Below are positions 42,043 through 53,882 of a stretch of DNA of 64,000 nucleotides, in pieces. The stretch is from positions 1,364,001 to 1,428,000 of the forward strand of contig WOAB01000159.1 of assembly GCA_027886185.1 (NCBI GenBank), written 5' to 3'. Each line of letters begins with the position of its first letter. The first letter of the stretch is position 1. Under the pieces are notes generated by a model, which worked only from the letters and a program-made list of their open reading frames with translations, ran no database searches and was not told the origin of the DNA. Source of the DNA: Rheum nobile. Its lineage: Eukaryota; Streptophyta; Magnoliopsida; Caryophyllales; Polygonaceae. The position numbers and the translations under genes are program-made.

Positions 42043-44085
42043 TCAATCCATATCGTCAGGTTCCTTGGGAACCTTCTTAATCCATACCTCCTTTCTGAAC
42101 CAGTCATGGAAAGGTTTGAACCTTAGACCATGCTTCTTCTTCCTTGGCTTCTCCATCTTGACCTTTTTGGTCGCGTCTACCCCATGCTTAGATCGATCCG
42201 GGGGGTGTTTAACCTTAACTTCAGGGACCTGCACCAAAGAGGGAGCGAGCTGCTCGCTCGGAGTTAGCAGCAAAGGTGATTTGCCTGGAAGCTCCGGAGG
42301 GCGCTTATAGCAAGCGTCCCACTCATCAACACCTTCCTGCAAGTCAGTAGATATAGCAATATCCAAGCTAGAATCAACAATAAGTGGTGGGTCATCTAGG
42401 TGGTCCTCATCAAAAATATCTTTCACCACAGGCTCAAGAGTATCAATTGCACAGAAGGAAAGTTCATTAGAAGGAAATTTTCTGGCTTCATAGATATTGT
42501 AGTTAATAGTTTCGCCATCAAATTCCATGGTTAAAGAACCAGTACTCACGTTGATCTTAGTGTTGGCAGTTTTCAAGAATGGTCTCCCTAACAGAATAGG
42601 GGCTGCATGCATATCATGTTCCATATCAAGCACATAGAAGTCAGCAGGAAAAGTAAGATCACCAACCCTAACCAAGACATCCTCCACAATCCCTATGGGA
42701 CGCACACTAGATATATCAGCGAGCTGAATGGAAATTTTGGTCGCATGCATGGGTCCTAATCCTAAGGATTCACAAAGAGATGAAGGTAAAACATTTATGG
42801 AAGCACCCAAATCTAACATAGCTTTATTGAACTTGGTACCTCCAATAGTGACTGGGATGGTGAACATACCTGGGTCGCCACATTTCTTTGGTAAGCGCTT
42901 CTGAAAAATCGCCGATACATGCTCGCTTACCTTGACCTTCTTCTTGCTGTTCCGATCTTGATTCCTCTTTGTGGTGCACATCTGCTTCATGAACTTCGCA
43001 TAACGAGGGACAGATTTGATCAAATTGAGGAGAGGAATGTTGACCTCTACGTTTCTGAACATCTTAAACATGTCCTTGTCCTGCGCAAGTGGCTTGGTAC
43101 GCTTCAAAGCAGATGGGAATGGTGCAACAGGCTTCCACTCAGGAAAAATTGGAGTTCCAGACTCTTTCTCAACATCAGCTTCGACGACAGAGGGGCGGCA
43201 GGCGCCGCAATTAGTACGGCGGTCGCCGTGAATGTCTTCCGGATTTCCGAGAAAATGTTCACTGTCACGGCGGTCGCCGTAATTGTTGCGGCGGTCGCCG
43301 TGATTTTTTTCCTCCAGGTCGAGAGCAGCTTCCATTTTACGGCGGTCACCGTGTGTCTCGCGGCGGTCGCCGCTTTCACGGTGGTCGCCGTTCTGCTCCA
43401 AATCTGCACTTTCTTCCTCATTGCCCTCAGAATTATCTTCCTCAAGCTTCTTCCCACTTCTCAAAGTCACAGCACTGACATTTCGAATGTTCGGGTTCAT
43501 CTCAGTTTGAGATGGGAGTTTACCAGAGTCCTTGGCGTCCAGTTTATTCACCACTTGATAGATTTGACCAAATTGTCTTTCCAGGTTCTGAATGCTTGCT
43601 TGCGTACACTGAATGCTAGCTTGCGTACTTTCCTGGAACTGCATGTGGCTCTTGGTCAGCTTAGCAACATTCTCATTAAGACTCATGTTGCTTTGCATCA
43701 GCATTTTCATCATATCATCCACAGACTGCGAAGGGTTCGAGCTCTGCCCTTGAGGTCTTGGCACATAGGGTGGCCTAGGTTATGGAGGGTTACCCTGCTG
43801 TTGGTTTTGCTCTAGGTCTCTCCATCTGAAGTTAGGATGATCCCTCCAGCCAGGATTGTATGTACTAGAGTAGGGATCATGCCTGGGCCTCTGTTGATAT
43901 CCTCCGACTGCATTCGCTTCCTCTTGCAACGTAGGACACGAGTCAGTAGGGTGTAGGTCGTCATGACAGATCTCACAGGCCTTAACCTGCTGAGGTGTAC
44001 CTTTTAGCTTCAGACGCCTAACCTCCTCTCTCAGCACATCAAAGTCAGCTTGATCAATTTTCGACTGAGAACCAGCAACAACCAA
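42043..44085 (-). pseudogene. Athila-like gag C-terminus and protease with one stop
   Basis: One frame: the segment 44085-43783 has LREEVRRLKLKGTPQQV and the knuckle CEICHDDLHPTDSC, then TAA (43780-43782, probably from CAA), then 573 codons from 43764. In the latter: coiled-coil-like gag tail 15-75, a linker at 100-200 holding six GD(R/H)R repeats (126-129, 132-135, 139-142, 156-159, 163-166, 180-183), and an aspartic protease at about 280-410 (SEHVSAIFQKRLPKKC, LDLGASINVLPSSL, ILLGRPFLKTA). The C-terminal 150 residues are Pro/Lys rich. The repeats are encoded by the GC palindrome on this strand. The frame stops at 42043 without RT. Confidence 0.82.
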
Positions 44086-44086
44086 G

Positions 44087-44105
44087 CCTAGGTAAGTAAA
44101 GGTCG
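44087..44105. repeat. 19-bp copy of LTR sequence where the primer site should be
   Basis: 'cctaggtaagtaaaggtcg' is identical to 44176-44194 inside the adjacent LTR. The space between LTR and gag is only 23 bp and has no TGGCGCCG-type primer site, so a deletion with LTR microhomology removed it together with the 5' part of gag (inference). Confidence 0.75.
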
Positions 44106-44108
44106 GTT

Positions 44109-45479
44109 TGATAACAGGAATTTGTCGTTCTAATTCCTACTATGCAAAATATCCAAACAAACCTTAAACCGTAGTCCTAGGTAAGTAAAGGTCGAATCCA
44201 CAGGGAGGCGAATTCTATCTTAATATGCAATTTGTATGTCAAACTAAAGTAACCAAATTGGGGTTTTGTTTGTTTTAAATAATCTAAGCATGCAAAAGTA
44301 AACAAGGTAATAGTTGATGAAATCAGTAATGGGAAAATCACTTAGTCAAACAACATCCACTATTCGTATGACAAGTTGATCCTAGATACTCATTCAAAAT
44401 CACATGCAATGGTAATTCCAATTCCTTTTCAGATATAACTAATAGCACAACCAGATACTATTAGCACTAACTAATTAAACAACCCTGAAACTATCAAGAT
44501 TCAGTTTAACAGCAGTCTTACGGATAGGAATATAGTTGGATACAATTCTAGCATAAAACAACCAGCTTTTATCCTAGAATGTAAATCAATTCTTTTCTGC
44601 ATAAGACTAGCACAACCAGTTACTAATACGATGCAGTTGCTACTCTGAAATAGATATGCTCAACCAGTAACAATCTAAATCTAGCAATAGATCAATAACA
44701 ACAAACCCTAGTTGTGTCCAAATAGAGATTATCAATATCAATCATAAATAACTTAAGCAAGAAAAAGATAAAAATCATGCAATAGATTAAGAACAAGAAT
44801 CTCACAACTTAATCCAAACGAAAGCTTCAGCGTCTGACTAAGCCAGGGAGGCTTAGTTCTTCATAGCAAATACGTAGAGAGAAAATTAGGGTTCAAAGAA
44901 AAAGATGATAGATGATATGCCTCTCTTTTCCCTTAAATACTAAAGGAAATAAAATCTGAAATTAACCTAAAATGAAATAATAAAACGTAATAAAAATAAT
45001 CCAAATAAAACAAATATGGAAAACACGTTTGGCGACCTTCTGACAGCGGCGGCGGTCGCCGTAATGTTCACGGCGGGCGCCGTCGCTGTTCTTCGGTTCA
45101 GCTCCTGCGACACTTCCGTAGAAACGCCATAACGTTTGATTCCCAACTCAGATTGCGCTCATATTTTGAGGACTTGCAGTAGACTTCAAGATCTAACTCC
45201 TAGAATTGGAATCACTCCATTTGGACATCGGAGTAGAGAGAACGAACCAATTGAATTCAGCCTATGGTTCTTCTACTCTTCATTGCACTCCTCTTCCTCG
45301 TCTTCTCATGTGGTTTCTTCCTCAGTGTCTCATATGATATCCAAAACCGCTCAAAAACCTCCAAATACATCAACTTCGCCCCCAAACGCCATACACATGA
45401 ATGTGTCTAAATCTACCCGAATGGCACCAATAAAACCTCTAATGACTCTTACTTAAGCCCTACAAAGTAGTGCTTATCA
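44109..45479 (-). repeat. 5' LTR of the nested Athila-like element
   Basis: 1371 bp, homologous to 39130-40472. GC-rich palindromes at 45045-45085 as in the other copy. Confidence 0.9.
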
Positions 45480-45995
45480 AAATACAACTCGACCAAACCC
45501 TAATCATAACAAGATAATCCTATCTTCCTAAACTTGGTAACAAGATGATATTAATTGATTTGAAGAATATTATCTTAACAACCGATATTATCTAAGGAAA
45601 TAATTCCTAAGATAACATTAACGGATTAAGATAAGATTCTTCTCTCTCCAAATATATTATCTTAGGAAAGTTTTCCTAAGATAACACATTCGGATTCTCT
45701 CTCCAAATCTTCTTTTCGGCGAGATCCTTCCAGCCAAAATCCTATCCTTTGACCGCGTGATTCTCCGTGATTTGTTTCTATAATCGTCACGCTGTATTTC
45801 TTCCTTCCATTCGCAGCTTTGATCTTGTTCGTCACTATTGTTCCTTGAGAGGTAACAAATCACATGAACATAGCTTTGTTCCCTCTGCGATCCTTTGCTG
45901 CAATGGTTCCCTGAGATAACTGTCTTTGTTCCTGAAACACTTAGTACCCAGATTAGTTGAATGTTTGTTACCATCAAAACCTAAGGAATTCAACA
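45480..45995 (-). repeat. 5' LTR, copia-type copy 1, right piece
   Basis: The remaining 516 bp of the split LTR, starting 'aatacaactcgacc' and ending TTCAACA at 45995. It matches 34222-34737. Confidence 0.9.
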
Positions 45996-47541
45996 ATTGC
46001 AGTTTTGGTGGAAAGCTCATCCAAGACAAGAGTTTGATTTTGTAGGGATGTTGTTTTGATAGGAGCAAGTTGAGGGGGAGTAACAATAGCAGTAGGTGTG
46101 ATGGTCATAGACTCAGGAGCAAAGACCATATGGGAATGAGCAGAGGAGGGAGTGGTTGATCTATAGAGTCATCATACTCATGGACAATAGAAACACCTCC
46201 ATTAATAGCCAGGTAAGGTTTGTTCCCATGATTTATAGGGTTGGTTTTTTGAACTTCTATATGTTTTTTGGAGGTTACTTTCACCCAATCACCTCCCTCA
46301 GACTGGTTTGGATTAGCATTGCCTGTATTAGATTTTTATTTAGATGAGGCTTTTTTGATAGTGATTTCCAGTTTTGGTGGGGGTATACTTTCTAAGGGGA
46401 CATGAGATGAAAGCATGATTGACATCACCACAATTGCCACAACCTTCAGGCCAGTCCTCAAACCAGATGTTGTACTTTTCCATGACCATATTTACATTAG
46501 GGTTCAACACATAGCTTTTATTGTGTTTTTTTGAGAAATCAATATGAGCACATATTCTTAAAAAAAATTCCCATTTCCTTTTGGTGGCAAGAGGGTCTAG
46601 TTTTAGGAGAGAACCAATATGATTCTCTTCAAGGATGGCTTGAATAGATTTAACATTACAAAGTTTAGCAGGAAGGAGTGAGATCCTAATCCAAAGGTCA
46701 AGTTTGGAAATTGATTCAGTTTGAGGGTCAAAGCCACTGTACAAGGCTTTATTTGCATCAAAATGTATGTTACTCTTTTCATATATGATTCATATTAATT
46801 TATGCATGAGATCCTAAGTTAGATGTTTAAAAAGTTTATTTTGAAATTCCACTAAAAGCATCTAAATCCCTAAAAAAATGGCATGTCTAAACAATTAATA
46901 TGAAGAGTTTTATACCTATAGATCTTCCAATCTTAGTAGAATTGAAGAATGAAGCTAAAAATTAGCACCACCAGTTTATAAGAAGAAGTTGGCCAAAAAC
47001 ATGGTAGGGGGCGCCTATCCCAGTTTTTTTTGAGGTCTATGAGGTTAGAAAAGCTAATTTCAAACCACCTAAATTGCCTATCATAGAAACCCACTTCACC
47101 TTTAAGGAATCTCCATTCAGATTTTAGTTTTGTGAACAATTTTGGGAATTCTATGGGATTGCCAACAAGGTAGCCCATTAAAGCAGACTCTTTTTGTTTT
47201 AGGACTAATGCTCTAATTTTGGTATGTCTGGATAAGTATGATTCAAGATCAATTTTGGGTTTAGCTTTACCCTCAATGCTTGGTGGTTCAGTGGCATTAT
47301 CATTTGGGGTTGCTTCCATCAAAATTTTGTTTTTAGAGATCCTTAGCAGAGGTTCTAGTAGAAGCATTATTGATAACAACAATAGGGTTGGTGGAGTGTT
47401 AGGATGTGAAGCATCCTCATGATTTTTTTCCGAACAAAGAATAAACGAGTAAGGTTTCTTACTCTTATCCATAGACAAACAAATAAATCTCAAGTGGTAA
47501 AAGCACAATTGAATCCAGTAAAGCAAAGTAGAAGAAATCAC
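45996..47541 (-). pseudogene. LINE B ORF1: DUF4283 and zinc-knuckle region
   Basis: ORF1 proteins of plant LINEs bind RNA. From MDKSKKPYS (47472) the frame runs through a DUF4283-like domain (LVLKQKESALMGYLVGNP, WRFLKGEVGFYDRQFRWFE) to 46933; after a frameshift it resumes at 46744 with LDLWIRISLLPAKLCNVKSI and NIWFEDWPEGCGNCGDVNH followed by AFISCPLRKY, a CCHC knuckle of the zf-CCHC_4 kind. After 46340 a degenerate Pro/Thr stretch continues to the copia insertion at 45995 and then at 33812. Pseudogene by frameshifts and insertion. Confidence 0.78.
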
Positions 47542-48470
47542 CTAACAATAAGGATTTGTTTTAAGCACTCAGATTATTTTGGAGTATTGCAACTAAGCAG
47601 AGAGTTAAGCATGCAATTAAATGCATAAATGCACTAGTACATTAAGCAGATCTAGGATATAAGCAAATGGTAAAGTATTAAAGATGGAGAGTGGATAAAC
47701 TACACCTGAGTTTGAGGATGAAGACCATCAATGAGGCAGATGGGTGTAACATACACTGGGTCCTTACAATCACCAAGGGAGGGCAAATATCGAAGTCACC
47801 ATTCAAGAAAGGCATGGAAGTAGCCTTTCTTTTCAGAGAGCTTGCAGGAAATGGCACATCCGCACATACATAGTACACTCTTCAACCCAAAATCCGTTGA
47901 CAGAAAGAGAGGAGGAAGGAAGCTAATGATTTAGCCAAGTAGAGTCACCAACTAGGACAGGATTAGAGGAACCCTTGCTTTTTAGAAGCTCCGACGGGGG
48001 AGTTACAGAGTTTGAACTAGATCCAACCCTAACACTAACCTTTTCAAGACAGAGATGGGAAATCAGCGGTCTTCGACCAAACCAAGTGGAGTAATCCACA
48101 CACTTTATCAAAAGGAAGACAAAGATTAAAGTGGCTAAAGTGTTGTAGAGAGTTTGTAGATCTGGTGAGCATGGGTTCGCAAAAGGCGATTGTTGTTCTT
48201 GTGGTGTCTAATCTCAGCCGAGAAATGAGAGAGCCACCAGGGGTTAAGGTTGCTTTTGGATGATCTAGAGCGGAAAGTTGTGGAACATCCCATCTCATGA
48301 AACAAATCTAGCAGATGACAGGGGAAAGAAGGAGGATTTGGGTTAGGGACGAAGTTAGGGTTAAAGGGTTGAAAAAGGGGAAAGTTGGGAAAATGGGTTG
48401 TTACAGAGAGATTTTTCAGATAGGGGAATTTAGTGAGGTTTGAGTGGCCATGCTGTCTTCTTTTTATCCC
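47542..48470 (-). other. Probable LINE B 5' leader
   Basis: Minus-strand ORF scraps (48298-47678) without known domains; PFPASSLKRKATSMPFLNG reads protein-like but is short. The right limit is approximate. Confidence 0.4.
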
Positions 48471-48780
48471 ATCTGCATACTTAAAAATGTTATCTAGCTA
48501 AATGATTTTTATTTAGTTAATGACATAATATATGTATGATGATTTTATTGCAGTATCATCAAACTCAGTCGATGATAGTCTAATATCTGTTAACGCCTTG
48601 GCACCTTAGATGGTGGTTTTCACCTCAAGTGACACTTAACACACACTTTGTGTATACAAATTATCGTAATGTATAACTCGAACAAGTTGAAAATGTAAAA
48701 AAAAAAGTTAGTCACTCTCTCTTACTTTTGTATTTCTTCTATCACCTCACCTTTTTTATGAGAAAAGAATTAGAATGGTC
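48471..48780. other. AT-rich spacer
   Basis: About 310 bp between LINE B and the 3' end of LINE C. No ORF. Contains a 10-base A run near 48699 and a T run near 48752 that may be the remnant of LINE C's poly(A) tail on the minus strand. Confidence 0.4.
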
Positions 48781-51700
48781 TTAGAGTCTATGCGAAGACC
48801 AACCTACAATATCTTTACGTATGAGAATGCAAAGTTCTGAATCAATACTTAAGTTAGAAACAATTCGGGAAAAGCTGAGTTTTGCAATTCTATCAGCAGT
48901 ACAATTCACTTTTCGAAAAATGTGTCTAATATGTACTTCTTGGAAAAAAATAAAGGTCGACCTTAATGTTAGCAACAACCATTTTAATTTCTCAAGGGCA
49001 ATCTCAGATGCTTTTAATAGAATTAATAAGGCAAAGATTATCACCCTTAATTTGTATTTTTGTAATATTGAGGGTTTTGGCATTGTTAATGCTATATTTT
49101 AAAGCCAAGGCTTCAGTCGTCAGGATATTGTTAAAACCACATCGTTTACCCTCCATGTAGATAACATCTGCTTTGTCGTTTCTAATGATGAAGCCGACAC
49201 CAACCTCATAATTAGGTTGTTTTGAGCCATCAAAGTTTATTTTGTAGAAGTTTTGATTTGGTTTTTCCCATTTTAAAAACCTTGTTTTCCTAGTTTGTTG
49301 GGGTTTATTTTTTGGCTGAGTGAATTCATCACATTCCGTGTTCTTTGTTTTTTTCCCCAATTTTTAATTAAAGTGGAATTATATCGTGTTAAGTCCTTTA
49401 TTTTATTAATTAAGTCAATGTTGATGATTATCTGATTCTTATTAATCCAAATTCCCATCAATTAAGTGGTAATGAGACAAATGAAAAAAAAATTTGGTTA
49501 AGAGAGATTGTATTTTAACCAATATATCTATCAATTTTTTGTTATTAGCATCAATATTCTTAACAATATTTTCTACTATCACACTTTGTTATCTAATTTG
49601 GTTAAGAGTAAATGTTCATTTTATGAGAAAATGAATTAAGTTTTGTAGAGGATTATTGCGTGAATCACATTCGAGGGGTACAAGAACATGTTTCTAAGCA
49701 AGTCTAAATTTCGTGGATAAACCATCGCGACATATTTTCGAAACAAAGTTTTTCACTTTTGGGTAGGTGTCTAATTTCCAAATCTATGAGAAGTTATTAA
49801 GAGCGGAAGTTTGTTGTTTGGCAATAAGATCAAACGCGGATTTCGTGGAAAACCAAGCATTTTTACCAGTGGCCCAATATAGTCTATCAGTTATGGGGTG
49901 TTGAGGGATAAGGATATGTACAATTTTTTGCAAAGTTTGATGATTAAGAGTTTCATCAAGTTTGGTTTTATTCCAAGTTTTGTTATTGTTAATGAATGCA
50001 CTTATAGTAATAGAAGGAATGATAACAGTTTGCGATAGAATATTACTTATGAGATTAAGATCAAATACCAAGTTAACCATCCAAAATTATATTGTTTTCC
50101 CATCCCCAACTAACCAATGAAGGCTAGTTTGTAATTCTTTTCTTAGTTTAAGTAAATGGGACCACTACCAAGAATGGTTTCTTTTTTAGAATGGTGAAGA
50201 TTGTTAACATTCTTGAGATATTTTTATTAATAATTTAAACCCAAATGTTATCCAATTCAGCAAAAATCTTCCAGATAAGCTTCATTTGAAGTGCTTTATT
50301 CATATCTCGTGTTTTTCAAATACCAGTACCTTCATTTTTTTTTTGCATATTTTATCCCATCCTGCTAAGGGTTCGTACAAAGATTCCTTATTCTAAAAGA
50401 AAGTCCTATTATGTGTATCTAGTTCTGTATGAATAGAGGATGGTAACATGAAACTTTGCATGATAAAATTGGGTTTTGCTGCAAGGTTAGACTTTATTAA
50501 GGTAGCTCTTCCTTTTTGGGATAGGGAATTGACTTTCCATTTTGTGAGTTGACTGGTTGTTGCTAAAATAATGTCTTTGAAAGTATCATGATTTACTTTC
50601 CCATGAATGATAGGGCATCCTAGATATTTTTCTAAAGATGTAGTGCTAGGAATATCAGTACTAATTGAATTAAATTTTTGGTATTATTTGTTGTTTGGAA
50701 TGCAGACATATAAAAGTTGACATATTGGCAAAAAATTGAACAATATTCCTCAATGATAGTTTTAAATTGTGAATATGTTTTTTGGTTAGCTTGATCAAAA
50801 ATTAGAATATCATCAACAAATGCAAGAAAGGGAATGTTGGTTTCACTTCTGGTAATTTTAAAACCAAGTTGATTATTACTTCTTATACTTTCTTGTTGTA
50901 GCTTTCTAGCTAGGATTTATGTTCCTAAGATAAATAGGAATGGGGAGAGCGGGTCATCCTGACGTAATCTGCTTTTAGGGTAAAACACATTAATTGGTCC
51001 ATTATTCACTAGAATAGAGAATGATACCGTTTCAATACATTCTTTGATCCGTCCAATAAAACGTGTTGAGAAACCAAATTTTTTTAGGACTTTTAAATGA
51101 AGTCCCATTCAATTTTATCATATTCTTTTTTCATATCGAGTTCGGTGGCAACCCAACCACCCTTTCCTTTTTTTTTTCCACGAAAGGAATGAAAATTTTC
51201 ACTTGCAATTAGAATACTATTATGGATAGCTTGTTCAGCTACAAAGGCCCCTTGTAGGGGATGAATAAGTTTATTTGAAATAGGTTTCATCGTATCCGTA
51301 ATAATTTTTTAAATCACTTTGTAAATAGTTGAACAAAGACTAATTGGTCGATAGTGATTTGTATAAGTAGGGTTATCACACTTTGGAATTAGTGTAATAA
51401 AATTGCGATTTATTTGTTTTAGTAGTAAACTTTTAACAACTTTGATGACCATTGGCCCAACAATATGTCAGTAATTTTGATAAAATATAGTTGACATTCC
51501 ATCTGACCCATGTGATTTGTTGCTTCCAATTGCAAAGACAACTTTCTTAATTTCCTCATTTATAACAAGTTTAGTTAATTCATTATTTCTTGGGAAGTAA
51601 CTTCACTATCAACACTTGTGAGATATTCTAGAAGAATATTATTATTGATACTACTCATTGTAAATCTTTTTTTTTAAAAATTAGATATGATTTCTTTACG

Positions 51701-53190
51701 AATAGTTTCATGGCCTATAATGATCGTGCCTTATTGTGTACGAATTTCGTGGATAATTTTCCTACTATGTCTACTAGTAGCCACTTTATGGAAATAGCTA
51801 GAGTTTGTATCAAATGATTTTATATGTTGTGTTTTGGCACGTTGGCTCAAATATTTTATATGGAAGGACAGAAGATTATCCTTTTCATAAGTCAATCTAT
51901 TTTGTTTGGAAATTTATGTTTGGTTAGAGTCTAGAATAATATCTTTTTGGATTCTGGATAATTCATCCTTTACATCTTTTATTTTTTTGAATATATTTCC
52001 GAATCTAGTCTTATTATAGTGTTTGGCACTAGTTTTGAGCGTCTAAGTACTTTTTCCAAGGTACATATGAGATCCTTGAGTGTTGATACATCATACTTTT
52101 TGATAATATTTTTCAAAGTCTTTTCTATAAGTCCATATTTTTTTCAAATCTAAAAGGTTATACTTTGATATGGGTTTGATTTTCTAGTTCAACTTAAATA
52201 GGACAATGCTCTGATGAGGTAAAAGCATGATTTTTAGTACATATATCAGGGAACCATTGAATGATTTGATCATGAATGAGGGTTCTTTCCAATTTTGTAT
52301 AAATATTATCTAGCTCAATTCGATTTTTTCTCCAGGTGAATTCACAACCTTAAGTTGGAATATCTAACAAGTCACAATTATTTTTAAAGTTGCACAACCT
52401 TAGGAGTCTGGATGGCGGAAGAATGCAACCACCTTTTTTCCGTATTATCCTAGATATCATTGAGATCACCTATTAAAAGGCATGGTAAGTGTATTTGTAA
52501 GACATAATTGGTTAAATGCGACCAAAATTGATCTTCATCATTTTCTCTTGGGGGAGCATATTCGAATAAAATCATAATGCAATTATCTTTATCCGTGATT
52601 TTGTATTTTACAGTGATAAATCAAATATCATTGTGAGATAATTCACAAATTTTGTTAGGTAGTTGATATGCATTCCACATAACACAGATACCTTCCGAGA
52701 AACCAGTGGCTGGTGAATAATAAAAATTATCAACGTCCGCCTTTCTCCAACGGTGATGCTTAGGTTCTTTGACATTACTTGTTTTAACCTAGATTGGAAT
52801 ATTTTGACAATGGTACCTTTTGGTTTAGTTTTCCAATAGCTGTGATTAAGACTTTGAATATGGAAGATTAGATCACGATGCATCTTATTGGTATCCTTAT
52901 GTAAGTGGTTGAAACTCAACATAAGACAATTAAGCATGTTAAGATACATAGAATTAAGTGGATGAAATTCAAAATTTTCTTGTTTGTGTTCGATCGCAGG
53001 TTTTCCAGTTCTTTTGGTTGAGGAATGGATAGCCATAAGTTAGTTTGAAGGAGGGTTTTATAAGGTAATTTTAGGATTATAAAATTAATATTAAGGTTGC
53101 TTTCCATGACAATTGAATATGTAGATGAGGTATGCCTTAAGCCCTTTATTTTATATGAAAATGAGCATAAACTAAAAGAGACAAGCAATT
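48781..53190 (-). mobile_element. LINE C: degenerate L1-like ORF2, nearly full length
   Basis: Right to left: endonuclease segments in mixed frames (53036-52330; in one frame GFSEGICVMWNAYQLPNKI, then YAPPRENDEDQFWSHL and GCEFTWRKNRIELDNIY), RT fingers and palm (51290-50917: HPLQGAFVAEQAIHNSILIA, LHLKVLKKFGFSTRFIGRIK, PKSRLRQDDPLSPFLFIL), zf-RVT domain (50080-49784: YWATGKNAWFSTKSAFDLIA), RNase H (49360-49004 and on to 48781: NFYKINFDGSKQPNYEVGVG, EVHIRHIFRKVNCTADRIAK). The Q-D-D-P of RT motif 4 has QDDPLSPFLF and the catalytic YADD region is degenerate. Many frameshifts. No ORF1 found upstream. Confidence 0.85.
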
Positions 53191-53523
53191 AAGACGGAGG
53201 ATAGGCATGTTGTTAATTGATATAGAGATATTAAGTTGTACTCTAAGTTACAATCTTTTTGCTAATTTTTTTACCACAAACACATAGTAATAATTGCACA
53301 ATATAGAAAGAATTCCACTAATTTTACAACATAACTACACCTTCTCAACACTTAAGCTGATGAGATCAGATGTAGTTGATAAGACAAGTTGAGCTCAATA
53401 TCAAGTACATGCTTTGAGCTTGTGCATATATGGGTATTTCAGTTGATCTTTGCAATAAGTCTAAGAGCCTTTACCATGTCCCCACTTGAACAAGTTTCAC
53501 CACACTAAACTCCAATCTAATGA
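53191..53523. other. No gene recognised
   Basis: About 330 bp right of LINE C. The minus strand has an open, protein-like patch near 53400-53520 continuing beyond the MITE to about 53960 (VLSLDWSL, LFKWGHGK), perhaps an old gene or retroelement fragment that I cannot name. Confidence 0.35.
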
Positions 53524-53531
53524 GAGTACAC

Positions 53532-53573
53532 TCAATGTTCTAAAAGTCGCTAGGCGAGAGCTGGGCGGTGACA

Positions 53574-53614
<41 letters not shown>

Positions 53615-53874
53615 CTAGCGCCTAGGCGTGGCCTAGAAGGACTAAAAATTAATGCATGATCCATGTGATTATTTGATTATGTTCTCCCAAATCAATTAAT
53701 CTTTATTAAACTATGTTGGGATGAGATTTGATATTATATTATGGGCCTTATTGTACAAAGTCTAACCCAAAATTATGTTAATGCATCCGTCATCTTCTAA
53801 GATGTTATAACTTTCACAACATTTGAGGATTCTTCTCGCCTAGACGGCCCTAGGTGGGGATTTTTAGAACATTG
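53532..53874. mobile_element. hAT-type MITE
   Basis: 343 bp with terminal inverted repeats CAATGTTCTAAAAGTCG (left) and CAATGTTCTAAAAATCC (right, reverse complement). Flanked by a perfect 8-bp duplication AGTACACT (53524-53531 and 53875-53882), the hallmark of hAT transposons. Subterminal 'cgctaggcg', 'gcgcctaggcg' and 'cgcctagacggccctagg' repeats are typical of this plant MITE type. No coding capacity. Confidence 0.92.
53573..53614 (+). repeat. 42-nt poly-G run
   Basis: An uninterrupted run of 42 G inside the hAT MITE, between 'cggtgaca' and 'ctagcgcc'. A homopolymer of this length is rare and its exact length is suspect. Confidence 0.9.
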
Positions 53875-53882
53875 AGTACACT

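Larger units (their letters stand above)
39130..45479 (-). mobile_element. Non-autonomous Athila-like element nested in a copia LTR
   Basis: Minus orientation: 5' LTR 45479-44109, gag zinc knuckle to protease 44085-42043, non-coding tract 42042-40488, polypurine tract, 3' LTR 40472-39130. Flank comparison with the empty site gives a 4-5 bp duplication (AATA or AAATA). RT, RNase H, integrase, the gag capsid core and the primer binding site are missing. GC-rich 14-bp palindromes (ACGGCGGTCGCCGT) occur in the LTRs, the non-coding tract and the coding region. Confidence 0.9.
33813..45995 (-). mobile_element. Non-autonomous Ty1/copia-type element, copy 1 (with nested Athila insertion)
   Basis: 3' LTR 33813-34737, polypurine tract 34738-34752, remnant of the downstream ORF (35613-35155), gag (38659-36706), initiator tRNA-Met primer site 38713-38697, 5' LTR 38716-39129 plus 45480-45995. 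The Athila insertion (39130-45479) splits the 5' LTR. Without it the element is about 5.8 kb. The flanks ATTGT and ATTGC are a one-mismatch 5-bp duplication. No pol. The same family as 55575-62671, but older and with its second ORF mostly deleted. Inserted in LINE B ORF1. Confidence 0.9.
31622..48470 (-). mobile_element. LINE B: L1-like LINE split by a nested LTR element
   Basis: Read right to left: leader (48470-47542), ORF1 (47472 to 45996, then 33812 to 33258 on the far side of the inserted copia element), inter-ORF region, ORF2 endonuclease start (32130-31622). ORF2 is cut at 31622 by the MULE. The copia element at 33813-45995 splits ORF1. The 5' limit is taken near 48470, where coding-like sequence ends, and is approximate. 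Related to LINEs A and C. Confidence 0.8.

Noticed and set aside
40025..43390. GC-rich repeated palindromes as a CRISPR-like array
   Set aside because: Spacing is irregular, spacers are coding or LTR sequence, and the context is a plant retrotransposon.
42919..43815. 298-codon plus-strand ORF
   Set aside because: Antisense to Athila gag-protease; its Val/Ala repeats come from the GC palindrome read backwards.
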